15,699 nt of DNA from positions 35,082 through 50,780 of the forward strand of contig DCLA01000099.1 in assembly GCA_002320815.1 (NCBI GenBank). The letters are read 5' to 3'. Each line of letters starts with the position of its first letter. The first letter of the stretch is position 1. The notes below the pieces were generated by a model. The model was not told the DNA's origin. It did no database searches and saw nothing but the letters and a program-made list of their open reading frames with translations. The translations under genes and the position numbers were made by a program. This DNA is from Myxococcales bacterium UBA1660 (lineage in GTDB: Bacteria > Myxococcota_A > Polyangia > Polyangiales > Houyiibacteriaceae). Shown one piece after another: positions 7,488 to 15,481 of this stretch.

Positions 7488-7524
7488 CGGCGCGCCGAGG
7501 ACGGAACCCGTCCCCGGCGCGCCG
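7488..7524. terminator. Strong bidirectional hairpin between convergent genes
   Basis: Two copies of the self-complementary CGGCGCGCCG (7488-7497 and 7515-7524) flank GGACGG-AAC-CCGTCC (7499-7513). The whole folds into one stem of 10 + 6 bp with a single A-C mismatch and an AAC loop. It lies 78 nt after the amidase stop and 17 nt beyond the lipoprotein stop, so it can end transcription from both sides. No T-run is present. Confidence 0.7.
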
Positions 7525-7541
7525 CTCGGAATTCGCGGAGC

Positions 7542-7721
7542 TCAGCTCTCGGTGTCGGGCGCGAAGTCGTCCTCGTCGGCCGACTCGTCGCCGGTGGTGT
7601 GCTCGTCGATCTCCTCGAAGGGCTCCTCGACGGCCTCGCCCATGTTCTCCCGGCTCTGGTGGCTGCACCCGCCGAGGGCGATGGCGAGGGCGAAGGGGGT
7701 CAGGCTGAGAGTCTTGATCAT
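7542..7721 (-). CDS. Small acidic lipoprotein of unknown function
   Basis: A 59-residue predicted lipoprotein. It has an N-terminal lysine, a hydrophobic stretch (about 5-17) and the lipobox ALGGC with C19 as the lipidated residue. After that comes a short, strongly acidic tail with about half Glu/Asp and no recognisable domain. Starts are possible at ATG 7730 (62 residues) or ATG 7721. I chose 7721 because GAGG lies about 10 nt upstream of it but only 1 nt upstream of 7730. It is transcribed convergently with the amidase and divergently from the acyl-CoA carboxylase genes. Such very small acidic lipoproteins are common in Gram-negative bacteria and cannot be assigned a function from sequence. 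The signal peptide is clear, so the gene is probably real. Confidence 0.65.
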   Translation of the reverse strand: MIKTLSLTPFALAIALGGCSHQSRENMGEAVEEPFEEIDEHTTGDESADEDDFAPDTES

Positions 7722-7837
7722 CAGGTTCATGCCTCGGGCCGAAGCACCGCCCGTACCACCGAAGATCATCGACGGACGCCCCCGCCGATGTCGCGAAAGG
7801 ACACGCTCCGGGTCGTTCCTGCTGGTCAGAGCGCCAC

Positions 7838-7854
7838 CTCGGGGTGTCCCCGGG
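7838..7854. promoter_or_regulatory. Short hairpin upstream of the carboxylase operon
   Basis: CTCGGGG (7838-7844) and CCCCGGG (7848-7854) pair in a 7-bp stem with one T-G pair and a TGT loop, inside the 203-bp divergent region before the carboxyltransferase start. A TTGACC that could be a -35 box lies at 7883-7888, but no good -10 follows at normal spacing. Weak evidence for a regulatory site. Confidence 0.25.
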
Positions 7855-7924
7855 CCTCGCTGAACCGTCATTCACAAACCCCTTGACCCACCCCCGGCAG
7901 GCCCCCGACGATGCCGTCGTGCCG

Positions 7925-9565
7925 ATGCCCAGCCCCCGCGCCGCGCGCAGCGGTGACCGCCAGCCCTACCCGGTGTTGCGATCCAAGGTCGACCGCCGGA
8001 GCGAGCAGTTCCAGACGAACCGCGAGACCGCGCTGAAGCGGCTCGAGCACATCGAGGCGGCGCTGGCGAAGGCCAACGCCGGGGGCGGCGAGAAGTACAC
8101 GCAGCGGCACCTGGACCGCGGCAAGCTCCTACCGCGCCAGCGGGTGGAGCTCCTCCTCGATCGCGACAGCCACTTCCTCGAGATCGGCGCCCTCGCCGGC
8201 TACGACATGAAGGGCGAGAACCCGGGCACCAGCGTCGTCGGCGGCGTCGGTCGGGTCAGCGGGGTCGAGTGCGTCATCACCGCCAGCGAGGCCACGGTGA
8301 AGGGCGGCGCGGTCACCCCGATGAGCCTGGAGAAGACCGGCCGCCTCGCGGAGATCGCGCACCAGAACGGCCTGGTCAGCCTGATGTGCATCGAGAGCGC
8401 CGGCGCCGATCTGCCCAACCAGGACAAGATCTTCGTCCGCGGGGGCGCCGGCTTCAAGGCGCTGACCAACCGCTCCGAGCAGCGGATGCCTTCGGTTTGT
8501 CTGGTGTTCGGCAGCTCCACCGCGGGAGGCGCCTACCTGCCGGGCATGAGCGACTACGTGGTGATGGTGAAGGAGCAGGCCCAGGTCTACCTGGCCGGGC
8601 CACCGCTGGTGAAGATGGCCACCGGCGAGGAGACCGGACACGAGGAGCTCGGCGGCGCGCAGATGCACTCGGCGATCAGCGGCGTGAGCGACTACCTCGC
8701 CGAAGACGAGCTGGACGCCATCCGCCTCGGGCGCGAGATCGTGGCCCACCTCGAGTGGCGCAAGGGCGCGAGCCCCCTGCCCCGCCCGGTGGAGGAGCCG
8801 GTGTACGACGCCGAGGATCTCCTGGGCATCGCCAGCGCCGACGTCCGCACGCCCTTCGACCAGCACGAGGTGATCGCCCGCATCGTCGACGGCTCGCGCT
8901 TCAGCGAGTTCAAGCCCCTCTACGGCAGCACGCTCATCTGCGGCTGGGCCCACGTGCACGGGTTCCCGGTGGGCATCCTGGCCAACAACGGCACCCTCTT
9001 CAGCGAGAGCGCCAACAAGGGCGCGCAGTTCATCCAGCTCTGCAACCAGGCCAACGTGCCGCTGCTCTTCCTGCAGAACACGACCGGCTTCATGGTCGGC
9101 AAGAAGTACGAGCAGGAGGGCATCATCAAGAACGGCGCGAAGCTCATCAACGCCGTCTCGAACAGCACGGTGCCGGCGATCACCATCATGACCGGGTCGA
9201 GCTTCGGCGCCGGCAACTACGCGATGGTGGGCCGCTCCTACGAGCCCCGTTTCCTCTTCACCTGGCCCAATCACAAGATCGCGGTGATGGGCGGTAAGCA
9301 GCTCGCCGGCGTCCTGGACATCATCCAGCGCCAGGCCGCGGCCAAGAAGGGCGTCGAGGTCGACGAGCAGAAGCTCGGCGTGATGAAGGCGATGACCGAG
9401 CAAGCCATCGACAAACAATCCGAGGCTCTCTACGCCACGGCGCGGCTCTGGGACGACGGCATCATCGACCCGCGCGACACCCGCACCGTCGTCGCCCTCT
9501 CGCTCTCCACCGCCTACAACGCGCCGGTCGAGGGCACGACCTCCTGGGGAATCTTCAGGCACTGA
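7925..9565 (+). CDS. Acyl-CoA carboxylase, carboxyltransferase (beta) subunit, MCC-like
   Basis: Transfers the carboxyl group from carboxybiotin to an acyl-CoA. It has 546 residues, close to methylcrotonyl-CoA carboxylase beta (about 535). The N-terminal crotonase-like half carries ASEATVKGGAVTP and GSSTAGGAYLPGMSD (from 196). The C-terminal half carries KGAQFIQLCNQ, LFLQNTTGFMVGKKYE (N385-T-T-G-F) and GSSFGAGNYAMVGRSY (from 424), followed by FTWPNHKIAVMGG. The blocks follow MCC and geranyl-CoA carboxylase more than propionyl-CoA carboxylase, but the SAGADLP stretch, where MCC has SGGAYLP, leaves the substrate open. The start is ATG at 7925; GTG at 7919 and 7844 are in frame, no Shine-Dalgarno is clear, and conservation begins about residue 15 (PVLRSKVD). 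The stop overlaps the biotin carboxylase start by one base (TGATG), as expected for coupled subunits. Confidence 0.9.
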   Translation: MPSPRAARSGDRQPYPVLRSKVDRRSEQFQTNRETALKRLEHIEAALAKANAGGGEKYTQRHLDRGKLLPRQRVELLLDRDSHFLEIGALAGYDMKGENPGTSVVGGVGRVSGVECVITASEATVKGGAVTPMSLEKTGRLAEIAHQNGLVSLMCIESAGADLPNQDKIFVRGGAGFKALTNRSEQRMPSVCLVFGSSTAGGAYLPGMSDYVVMVKEQAQVYLAGPPLVKMATGEETGHEELGGAQMHSAISGVSDYLAEDELDAIRLGREIVAHLEWRKGASPLPRPVEEPVYDAEDLLGIASADVRTPFDQHEVIARIVDGSRFSEFKPLYGSTLICGWAHVHGFPVGILANNGTLFSESANKGAQFIQLCNQANVPLLFLQNTTGFMVGKKYEQEGIIKNGAKLINAVSNSTVPAITIMTGSSFGAGNYAMVGRSYEPRFLFTWPNHKIAVMGGKQLAGVLDIIQRQAAAKKGVEVDEQKLGVMKAMTEQAIDKQSEALYATARLWDDGIIDPRDTRTVVALSLSTAYNAPVEGTTSWGIFRH

Positions 9566-11541
9566 TGACCAACTCGATCACCAAAGTCCTCGTCGCCAAC
9601 CGGGGCGAGATCGCCCGCCGCATCTTCCGCACCTGCCGGGACCTGGGCATCGAGACCGTCGCCGTCTTCAGCGACGCCGACGCGGAGATGCCCTTCGTCC
9701 GCGAGGCGGACCAGGCGGTGCACATCGGCCCGGCGCCCAGCGCGGAGAGCTACCTGAAGACCGAGGCGATCCTCGCCGCCGCCCAGCGGACGGGCGCGGA
9801 CGCCATCCACCCGGGCTACGGCTTCCTCTCCGAGAACGCCGGCTTCGCGCGCGCGGTCGCCGAGGCGGGCCTCGTCTTCATCGGGCCGAGCCCGGAGGCC
9901 ATCGAGGCCATGGGCTCCAAGAAGGAAGCCAAGGCGCGCGTGGGCGGGGCCGGGGTCCCGGTGGTGCCCGGCTACGACGGCGCCGACCAGGACCCGAAGG
10001 TGCTCGCGCAGAAGGCCCTCGAGGTCGGCTTCCCCGTGCTCCTCAAGGCCAGCGCCGGCGGTGGCGGCAAGGGCATGAAGCGGGTCGACCAGGAGAGCGA
10101 GCTCGCGGACGCCATCGAGAGCGCGCGGCGCGAGGGCGAGAACGCCTTCGGCGACGGGACCCTCCTGGTGGAGAAGTACGTCGAGAGGCCGCGGCACGTC
10201 GAAGTGCAGATCCTCGGCGACACCCACGGCGAGGTGATCCACCTCTTCGAGCGCGAGTGTTCGATCCAGCGCCGACACCAGAAGGTCCTCGAGGAGGCGC
10301 CCTCCCCCGCCCTCGACGACGCGCTACGCGCGAAGATGGGCGCGGCGGCCATCGCCGCGGCGAAGTCCATCGGCTACCACAACGCCGGTACCGTCGAGTT
10401 CATCCTGGCGCCCAGCGGCGAGTTCTACTTCCTGGAGGTGAACACCCGGCTCCAGGTGGAGCACCCGGTGACCGAGATGATCACCGGGCTCGATCTGGTG
10501 GCGCTGCAGATCCGCGTGGCCGAAGGGCGGCCGCTGGGCATCGCCCAGGACGCGCTCCGCATCGACGGGGCCGCCATCGAGGCCCGGGTCTACGCCGAGG
10601 ATCCCGCGGGCGGCTTCCTGCCCCAGAGCGGCCCGGTGCTCGACTGGCACCTGCCGGCGATGGAGGGGGTCCGCTCGGACAGCGGCGTCGAGACCGGCGC
10701 CGAGGTCGGCATCCACTACGACCCGATGATGGCCAAGATCATCGCCCACGGCCCCGACCGGCGCACCGCGATCCGGCGGCTCCGGCGCGCGCTGCGCCAA
10801 CTCAGCGTGCAGGGCCTGACGACCAACCGGGCCTTCCTGGTGCAGGTGCTGGAGCACCCTGCGTTCCTCGCCGGCGAGCTGCACACCCACTTCATCGACG
10901 AGCACCTCGCGGAGAGCTTGGCGACGACCGTCGACCCCGAGACGCTCCGACGCGCCCTGATCGCGGTGGCCCTCGACGACCACGAGCGCCGACGCGCCTC
11001 GTCGCCGCTGCCCTCGATCCCGAGCGGGTTCCGCAACAACGCGCACACGCCCCAGCGACTGCGGCTGGCGCTCGGCGAGACCGAGCACGAGGTCGCCTAC
11101 CGGCACCACGCGCGGGAGCGCGGGCGCTTCACGTTCACGGTCGGCGACACGAGCGTCGCGGCCCGGGTCCTGGGTCGCGGCGAGCGCACCCTGCGCTTCG
11201 AGGTCGACGGGCTCCGGCAGACGGCGCGCATCGTCGACGCCGGCGAGCGGGTGTTCGTCCAACTCGATGGGCAGGCCTTCGCCCTCCGCCGGGTCCCGCG
11301 TTTCCCCGACCACACCGCCGAAGTGCCCGCGGGCGCCTGCGTGGCTCCGATGCCGGGCAAGGTCATCGAGGTGCGCGTCGCCGAGGGCGACGCCGTCGAG
11401 GCCGGTCAGGTGCTCCTGGTCATGGAGGCCATGAAGATGGAGCACAAGGTCACCGCCCCCGAAGCCGGCACCGTGGAGAGCCTCCACGCGGCCGTCGGGG
11501 ACCAGGTGGAGGCCGACGCGGTCCTCGCCGTGGTCGGCTGA
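9565..11541 (+). CDS. Acyl-CoA carboxylase, biotin carboxylase/BCCP (alpha) subunit
   Basis: A 658-residue alpha subunit that carboxylates its own biotin with ATP and bicarbonate and passes the carboxyl group to the partner subunit. The biotin carboxylase N-terminal domain begins with KVLVANRGEIARRI. The ATP-grasp Gly loop is KASAGGGGKGMK (161-172), the catalytic EVNTRLQVEHPVTE is at 291-304, and the C-terminal biotin carboxylase part includes EARVYAEDP. A BT-type linker region of about 120 residues follows. The C-terminal biotinyl domain has MEAMKM with K624 as the biotinylated lysine. The length and domain order match MCC/PCC alpha chains. Translation starts at ATG 9565, overlapping the carboxyltransferase stop by one base, with AGG five bases upstream. 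All catalytic motifs are intact. The substrate is set by the beta subunit. No acyl-CoA dehydrogenase, enoyl-CoA hydratase or HMG-CoA lyase gene is beside it. Confidence 0.93.
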   Translation: MTNSITKVLVANRGEIARRIFRTCRDLGIETVAVFSDADAEMPFVREADQAVHIGPAPSAESYLKTEAILAAAQRTGADAIHPGYGFLSENAGFARAVAEAGLVFIGPSPEAIEAMGSKKEAKARVGGAGVPVVPGYDGADQDPKVLAQKALEVGFPVLLKASAGGGGKGMKRVDQESELADAIESARREGENAFGDGTLLVEKYVERPRHVEVQILGDTHGEVIHLFERECSIQRRHQKVLEEAPSPALDDALRAKMGAAAIAAAKSIGYHNAGTVEFILAPSGEFYFLEVNTRLQVEHPVTEMITGLDLVALQIRVAEGRPLGIAQDALRIDGAAIEARVYAEDPAGGFLPQSGPVLDWHLPAMEGVRSDSGVETGAEVGIHYDPMMAKIIAHGPDRRTAIRRLRRALRQLSVQGLTTNRAFLVQVLEHPAFLAGELHTHFIDEHLAESLATTVDPETLRRALIAVALDDHERRRASSPLPSIPSGFRNNAHTPQRLRLALGETEHEVAYRHHARERGRFTFTVGDTSVAARVLGRGERTLRFEVDGLRQTARIVDAGERVFVQLDGQAFALRRVPRFPDHTAEVPAGACVAPMPGKVIEVRVAEGDAVEAGQVLLVMEAMKMEHKVTAPEAGTVESLHAAVGDQVEADAVLAVVG

Positions 11542-11592
11542 GCGGTCGGCTGAGTGCGCGACCGCCGCGGACCTCGAGGCGCCCCCGCGAAT

Positions 11593-11670
11593 GGGGACGC
11601 TTCGATCTTGGGCGAGTTGGATCGGAATCGCCCTATCTCGTAGGGGCGAAATGGGGGTGTACCTGTCCCC
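11593..11670. repeat. Inverted repeat with inner hairpin, possible REP/MITE-like element
   Basis: In the 132-base gap between two convergent genes, GGGGAC (11593-11598, within AATGGGGAC) is mirrored by GTCCCC (11665-11670, within ACCTGTCCCCC). Between them lies a second hairpin, TCGCCCTA (11628-11635) with TAGGGGCGA (11641-11649). This nested palindromic layout and the AATGGGGAC/GTCCCC ends are of the type seen in short repetitive elements mobilised by Y1 transposases, but only one copy is in the window. Confidence 0.35.
11628..11649. terminator. Hairpin between convergent carboxylase and ceramidase genes
   Basis: TCGCCCTA pairs with TAGGGGCGA (one bulged G) around the loop TCTCG. It sits 86 nt after the biotin carboxylase stop and 24 nt beyond the ceramidase stop, so it may act as a bidirectional terminator. 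It has a moderate stem and only short A/T flanks. Confidence 0.4.
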
Positions 11671-11673
11671 CGG

Positions 11674-14241
11674 TCAGAAGGACAGGGTGCCCTGGTTGGC
11701 GAAGCGGTCGGTGAGGGTGATGGCGTCGATGCCGTCGGCGGTGGCGACCGTGAAGGTGCCGTCGGTGGCGAGCTCGACCTCGATGTTCTCGAGGGTGCCC
11801 GCACGGTCGACGGCGATGACCACGGTGCCGTTCGCCGGGATGGGCCCGTTGGACTGCTCGGTGAGGTGGAGCAGGCGCCAGCCTTCGGGGGCGTGGAAGG
11901 TGGCGCGACCGCTCAAGGTGCCATCGGCGTAGCTGGCCTCGAGGAGGATCTCCCCCTGGACCACGTCGAAGGGGTCGCTGTCGAGGCTGTAGCCGGTGCC
12001 CTCGACGTGGAAGCGGTAGGAGCCCGTGGGGACCCCGACGCGGTCTTCGAGGTCTTCGAGGCCCTCGAGACCCAGCCAGGTCACGGCCTGCCACTCGATG
12101 GCCCAGTGGTGCGTCTGGCCCTCGCCCTCCTCGGGGACCAGCGGATCCCCGGTCCAGGTCAGCAAGAGGTCCCGGTCGCGCACGGGCCGCCCCGAGCGTC
12201 GCTCGATGTCGACGTACTCGCCGTCCACGAAACGCTGCAGCCGCACGTCGGGGGTCCCGGTGCGCGGGTCCTCACCGATCCACGTGAAGTAGGCGCTCTC
12301 CAGCCGGCGGATGTCCTCGGGCTGGCTGTCGGTCAGCACCCGCTGGCCGCGAACGTAGACCTGGTCCCAGGGCGTCTCCTCCAAGGTCCCCGCCAGGGGC
12401 GCGTCATCGATGGCGTCGAGATCCGACGCGTCGACCGGCCCCGGGACCCAGCGATCCGTCCCGCCCATCGTGGCGTCCTCGCGCTCGGGGGTCTCCACCA
12501 GCGGCGCGAGGGCGAGGAGCTGCTCCATCACGTACTCGCCCTCGAGCGGGCCCCAGACGTTGATGTTCGGCTCGTAGCCCTGGAGGAGCCAGTCCTCCAC
12601 CGTGAGCAGGTAGCCCAGATGGTCCTGGGCGTAGCCGATGACGACGGTGCGATCCGCGCCGGCCGGCGCCCGCTCGCGAACGGTGCGCGCCCAGAGGGTG
12701 ACCGGCTCGCCCGGCGCGGTGAGGAAGGACCACTCGCCGATCTTCAGGGCGCTCAGGGTCAGCCGGGTCGCCGCACACGCAGGCATCTGGCCCATGTCGA
12801 TCTGCAGCACGTTGCCGAAGGTCTCCGCCGCCCGATCGAGGTGCAGACAAGACCCGTAGGGCGTCCCGCCGGTCCCGCGGATCTCCGCGCCCGGGAAGTA
12901 GGGCCGCTCGCCGCCGCAGAGACCGGCTCCATAGGGCGCGTTGAACTCGTCGATGGGCGAGAGCACGGTGCTGCCGTCCTCGGCGTAGAGCTCCCGGTCC
13001 GGCAGGGTCCGGCGGTCCCAGGGCGCGTACTCGAGCGCGCCATCGCGCACCGTGAAGGTCTCCCAGTCGGGCCCGAGGGGGACCGAGCGGGTCACCATCT
13101 CGATCGCCAGGGTGTCCTCGAGGGCCTCGCCGGCATCCATCCAGGTCGTGAGGATGGCGTCCCGGGCGTAGCGGCCGATGGTCTCGATCTTGGCGAAGTT
13201 GTAGCAAGGCTTGTCGGGGCACGCGATGCCGCCGGACCCCGCCGGCGAGACGTCGCCGGCCGCCCCCTGCAGGTGCATGACGACCACCGGCGAGTCGAAG
13301 CTCTCCTCGATGGCGCGCTCGATGGCGCCGCTGCCCTCCGTGCTGTTGAGCAGGTTGTCCTCGCCCAGGATGGTCCCGTGGATTCCGAAGACGGGCGCGA
13401 TGGCCATCGGGGTGCCGTCCATCGCGTCGACCCGTAGGACCACGAGGAAGTCGTCCTTGGCGGGGCCGCCCATCAGCTCGTCGTTCTCGCCGCGGCGATC
13501 CCGGGTGACCCTATCCTCTTGGTCGAACATCGCGTTCGAGGCGATCCCCACCCGCGCCGGCTGCATCCCGCCGAGGGCCGCCTGGGCCACCGTGACCAGA
13601 TCCTCGACCACCTGATCGGCGACCACGTCGCGCTTCAAGCCGAGCCCGAGGTAGAGCACCGTGTTCGAAGTGTAGTTGGCGAAGCCCGAGTGGCTGTGGC
13701 TGGTCGCCCAGACCACCTTGCCGGCGAAGCTCTCGCCGGTGGCCTCTTCCAGCCGCTCTTCCACCGCGTGGGTGATCGCCGCGTCCGCGAGGCCGACGTC
13801 GCTCTTGAGCAGGACGACGGTCTCGCCGCCGGCGCTGAGCGCGATGGCCTTGGCCGAGTTGCGCGTCTCGATGCCGATGCTCGGCGAGAAGCCACCCGCG
13901 AGGGCCTCGCGACGACCGTCGGGCGGCGCTCCGAACCCGAGGGCCCGGGCGCGGCCGGTGTAGGCGCCGAGGGCGGCGCCGACCGGGAAGCGGTGGTCCA
14001 TCTCGGCGACGCCGGCCATCACCGCGCCCTCCTCGACGGTCCCCCCGGCCCGGGCCGTGGCCGGCAAGTCGGCATAGCCGCAGTGGTCGGTGTTCGCCGG
14101 CTCCACCGGACCGAAGTCCACCGGACCGGCGTCGGGCACCCCGGCGTCGTCCATGGGGACGGTCCCGGAGTCGTCGCCACAGGCCAGGGCGAGGGTCAGC
14201 GACAGCGCCAGCGCGGCGCGCGGAAGGGAAGCCAGCATCAT
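11674..14241 (-). CDS. Lipoprotein resembling neutral/alkaline ceramidase
   Basis: Predicted 855-residue exported lipoprotein of the neutral/alkaline non-lysosomal ceramidase family, whose members split ceramide into sphingosine and fatty acid with zinc. The signal peptide is residues 1-20 with C21 (LALAC, then GDDSG; the -3 residue is Ala, less common), followed by an Asp/Gly/Pro-rich linker to about 50. Family signatures: an N-terminal GVAEMDHRFPVG block; TSHSHSGFANY with H182 and H184, candidate zinc ligands (family form THTHSGPGGY); VFGIHGTILG with H288; and GDVSPA (329-334) with S332 matching the serine of the family motif GDVSPN, with Asn replaced by Ala. The C-terminal third fits the beta-sandwich part of the family. 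It is longer than the Pseudomonas enzyme (about 670). The start is the first of two ATGs (14241, 14238). It lies 64 nt after the upstream lipoprotein gene. The substrate is not certain; some relatives in this superfamily are uncharacterised. Confidence 0.8.
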   Translation of the reverse strand: MMLASLPRAALALSLTLALACGDDSGTVPMDDAGVPDAGPVDFGPVEPANTDHCGYADLPATARAGGTVEEGAVMAGVAEMDHRFPVGAALGAYTGRARALGFGAPPDGRREALAGGFSPSIGIETRNSAKAIALSAGGETVVLLKSDVGLADAAITHAVEERLEEATGESFAGKVVWATSHSHSGFANYTSNTVLYLGLGLKRDVVADQVVEDLVTVAQAALGGMQPARVGIASNAMFDQEDRVTRDRRGENDELMGGPAKDDFLVVLRVDAMDGTPMAIAPVFGIHGTILGEDNLLNSTEGSGAIERAIEESFDSPVVVMHLQGAAGDVSPAGSGGIACPDKPCYNFAKIETIGRYARDAILTTWMDAGEALEDTLAIEMVTRSVPLGPDWETFTVRDGALEYAPWDRRTLPDRELYAEDGSTVLSPIDEFNAPYGAGLCGGERPYFPGAEIRGTGGTPYGSCLHLDRAAETFGNVLQIDMGQMPACAATRLTLSALKIGEWSFLTAPGEPVTLWARTVRERAPAGADRTVVIGYAQDHLGYLLTVEDWLLQGYEPNINVWGPLEGEYVMEQLLALAPLVETPEREDATMGGTDRWVPGPVDASDLDAIDDAPLAGTLEETPWDQVYVRGQRVLTDSQPEDIRRLESAYFTWIGEDPRTGTPDVRLQRFVDGEYVDIERRSGRPVRDRDLLLTWTGDPLVPEEGEGQTHHWAIEWQAVTWLGLEGLEDLEDRVGVPTGSYRFHVEGTGYSLDSDPFDVVQGEILLEASYADGTLSGRATFHAPEGWRLLHLTEQSNGPIPANGTVVIAVDRAGTLENIEVELATDGTFTVATADGIDAITLTDRFANQGTLSF

Positions 14242-14305
14242 CCGCCCGGGAGTATGCCAGCGATCGCCGTCACCCCCCTGTCACCCGCTGCGTTCGAGCA
14301 CACCG

Positions 14306-15481
14306 TCAGGGGGTGCAACACTCGATCGCGGCGGCGCAGACTCCGTCGGTGCACTCCCACGCGGCCAGGAGCCCGCGCGGCCACGGCGCCGAGCGGATCT
14401 CGCGGGTACGGCGGTCGTCCGGCGCCGCGAGCTGCAGGGGCGTCCCGGGCTCGGAGCCGGGTCGCCACCCGACGCCCTGGACCGCGCCGCTGGGGTCGGT
14501 GACGAAGACCACGACCTCGTCTCCCAGGGCGCTCACGTGACCGTTGTTCCCGGTGCCCATGATCGGATCGAGCTCGAAGATCTCCCCGGTCCCGCCGACC
14601 TCGACCAGGGTGGGGAAGAAGCTCTGGTAGTAGAAGAAGATGCGCTCGGCGCCGCCGCTCCCGACGGCGACCATCCCGTCCAGGAAGGTCGTCGCCGAAC
14701 GGGGCGCCCCCGACCCGACGATGGTCCCCGGTCCGTCGCCGAGTCGGACCGCGGTCGGGAAGAGCCCGGTCTCGACGCCGATCTCGACGCCGACGTAGGT
14801 GCCGAAGCCGGCGGCGTCCTCCGCGTGCTCGTAGGGGATCAGCGGGTCGCCGGTGGCGAACTCCTCGAAGACGGGCTCGCCGGGTTCGGGCCCCAGGCGA
14901 GCCGCGATCGGCGGGCCGTCGGAGCTGCGGCCGGGGACGGCGAAGAGGAGGTAGCCGGCCGGGGTGGCGGCCACGTCGACGCCCGCCGCCTCCCGGCCCT
15001 GCGGGCGGTAGGCGAGGGGATCGCCCAGCGGCCGTCCCTCCGCATCGAGCCAGCGGAGCCCCAGGTTCCCGGCCGCGAGCGCGCCATGATCCGGATGCGC
15101 CGCGAGCCGCGCTTCGCCCAGATCGCCCAGGGACTCGGTGGCGAAGAGCTCGCCCTCGGCGGTGAAGCGGACGAGGTGAGAGGCTTCGTCTTCCCGGTAG
15201 ACCACGGCCGCGGTGTTGGCCGTCCACGCGACGTCCGGGTCCGCGCGGCCATCGCCCACGCCGGGCGCCGTCGCGGTCCACGCCACCCGGCAGCTGTCGA
15301 AGCGCGGCACGCAGCCCGCGACTTCCCCGTCGCGGAGAGGCCGCGCGTCGTGGGCGGCATCGGCCACCGACCCGTCTCGGCCCACCGGCCCGTCGTCTTC
15401 CACGTCGGTGTCGTCGTCACCGTGGAAGAGGAAGCAGCCCGCCAGGGGCAGCGCGAGCGCGACGATCAGGGCGCGCGTCAC
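14306..15481 (-). CDS. Lipoprotein of unknown function, possibly beta-propeller-like
   Basis: A 391-residue predicted lipoprotein with signal peptide 1-15 and lipobox PLAGC (C16), followed by an acidic linker (HGDDDTDVEDD). The body is Gly/Ala/Asp-rich and made of short beta-type blocks such as DVAWTANTAAVVYRED, GVDVAATPAGYLLFAVPG and GHVSALGDEVVVFVTD. These resemble the irregular blades of beta-propeller surface lipoproteins, but no blade consensus is strong enough to name a family. Cysteines occur near the start of the mature body (CVPRFDSC) and at the very end (ECTDGVC, IECC), so disulfides are likely. The start is GTG at 15481, overlapping the stop of the acyl-CoA synthetase gene by four bases (GTGA), which strongly implies co-transcription and coupling. 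It precedes the ceramidase-like gene by 64 nt. No catalytic motif was seen. Confidence 0.8.
   Translation of the reverse strand: MTRALIVALALPLAGCFLFHGDDDTDVEDDGPVGRDGSVADAAHDARPLRDGEVAGCVPRFDSCRVAWTATAPGVGDGRADPDVAWTANTAAVVYREDEASHLVRFTAEGELFATESLGDLGEARLAAHPDHGALAAGNLGLRWLDAEGRPLGDPLAYRPQGREAAGVDVAATPAGYLLFAVPGRSSDGPPIAARLGPEPGEPVFEEFATGDPLIPYEHAEDAAGFGTYVGVEIGVETGLFPTAVRLGDGPGTIVGSGAPRSATTFLDGMVAVGSGGAERIFFYYQSFFPTLVEVGGTGEIFELDPIMGTGNNGHVSALGDEVVVFVTDPSGAVQGVGWRPGSEPGTPLQLAAPDDRRTREIRSAPWPRGLLAAWECTDGVCAAAIECCTP

Noticed and set aside
7883..7912. Sigma-70-like promoter for the carboxylase operon
   Set aside because: TTGACC is present at 7883-7888 but no acceptable -10 hexamer lies 16-18 bp downstream.
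8129..9562. Long minus-strand frame opposite the carboxyltransferase
   Set aside because: Composition rich in Ala, Asp, Val, His and Leu mirrors the codons of the conserved sense gene; no independent motif.
10257..11714. Long plus-strand frame in another phase of the biotin carboxylase gene
   Set aside because: Arg/Gly/Pro-rich frame-shifted reading of an intact gene.
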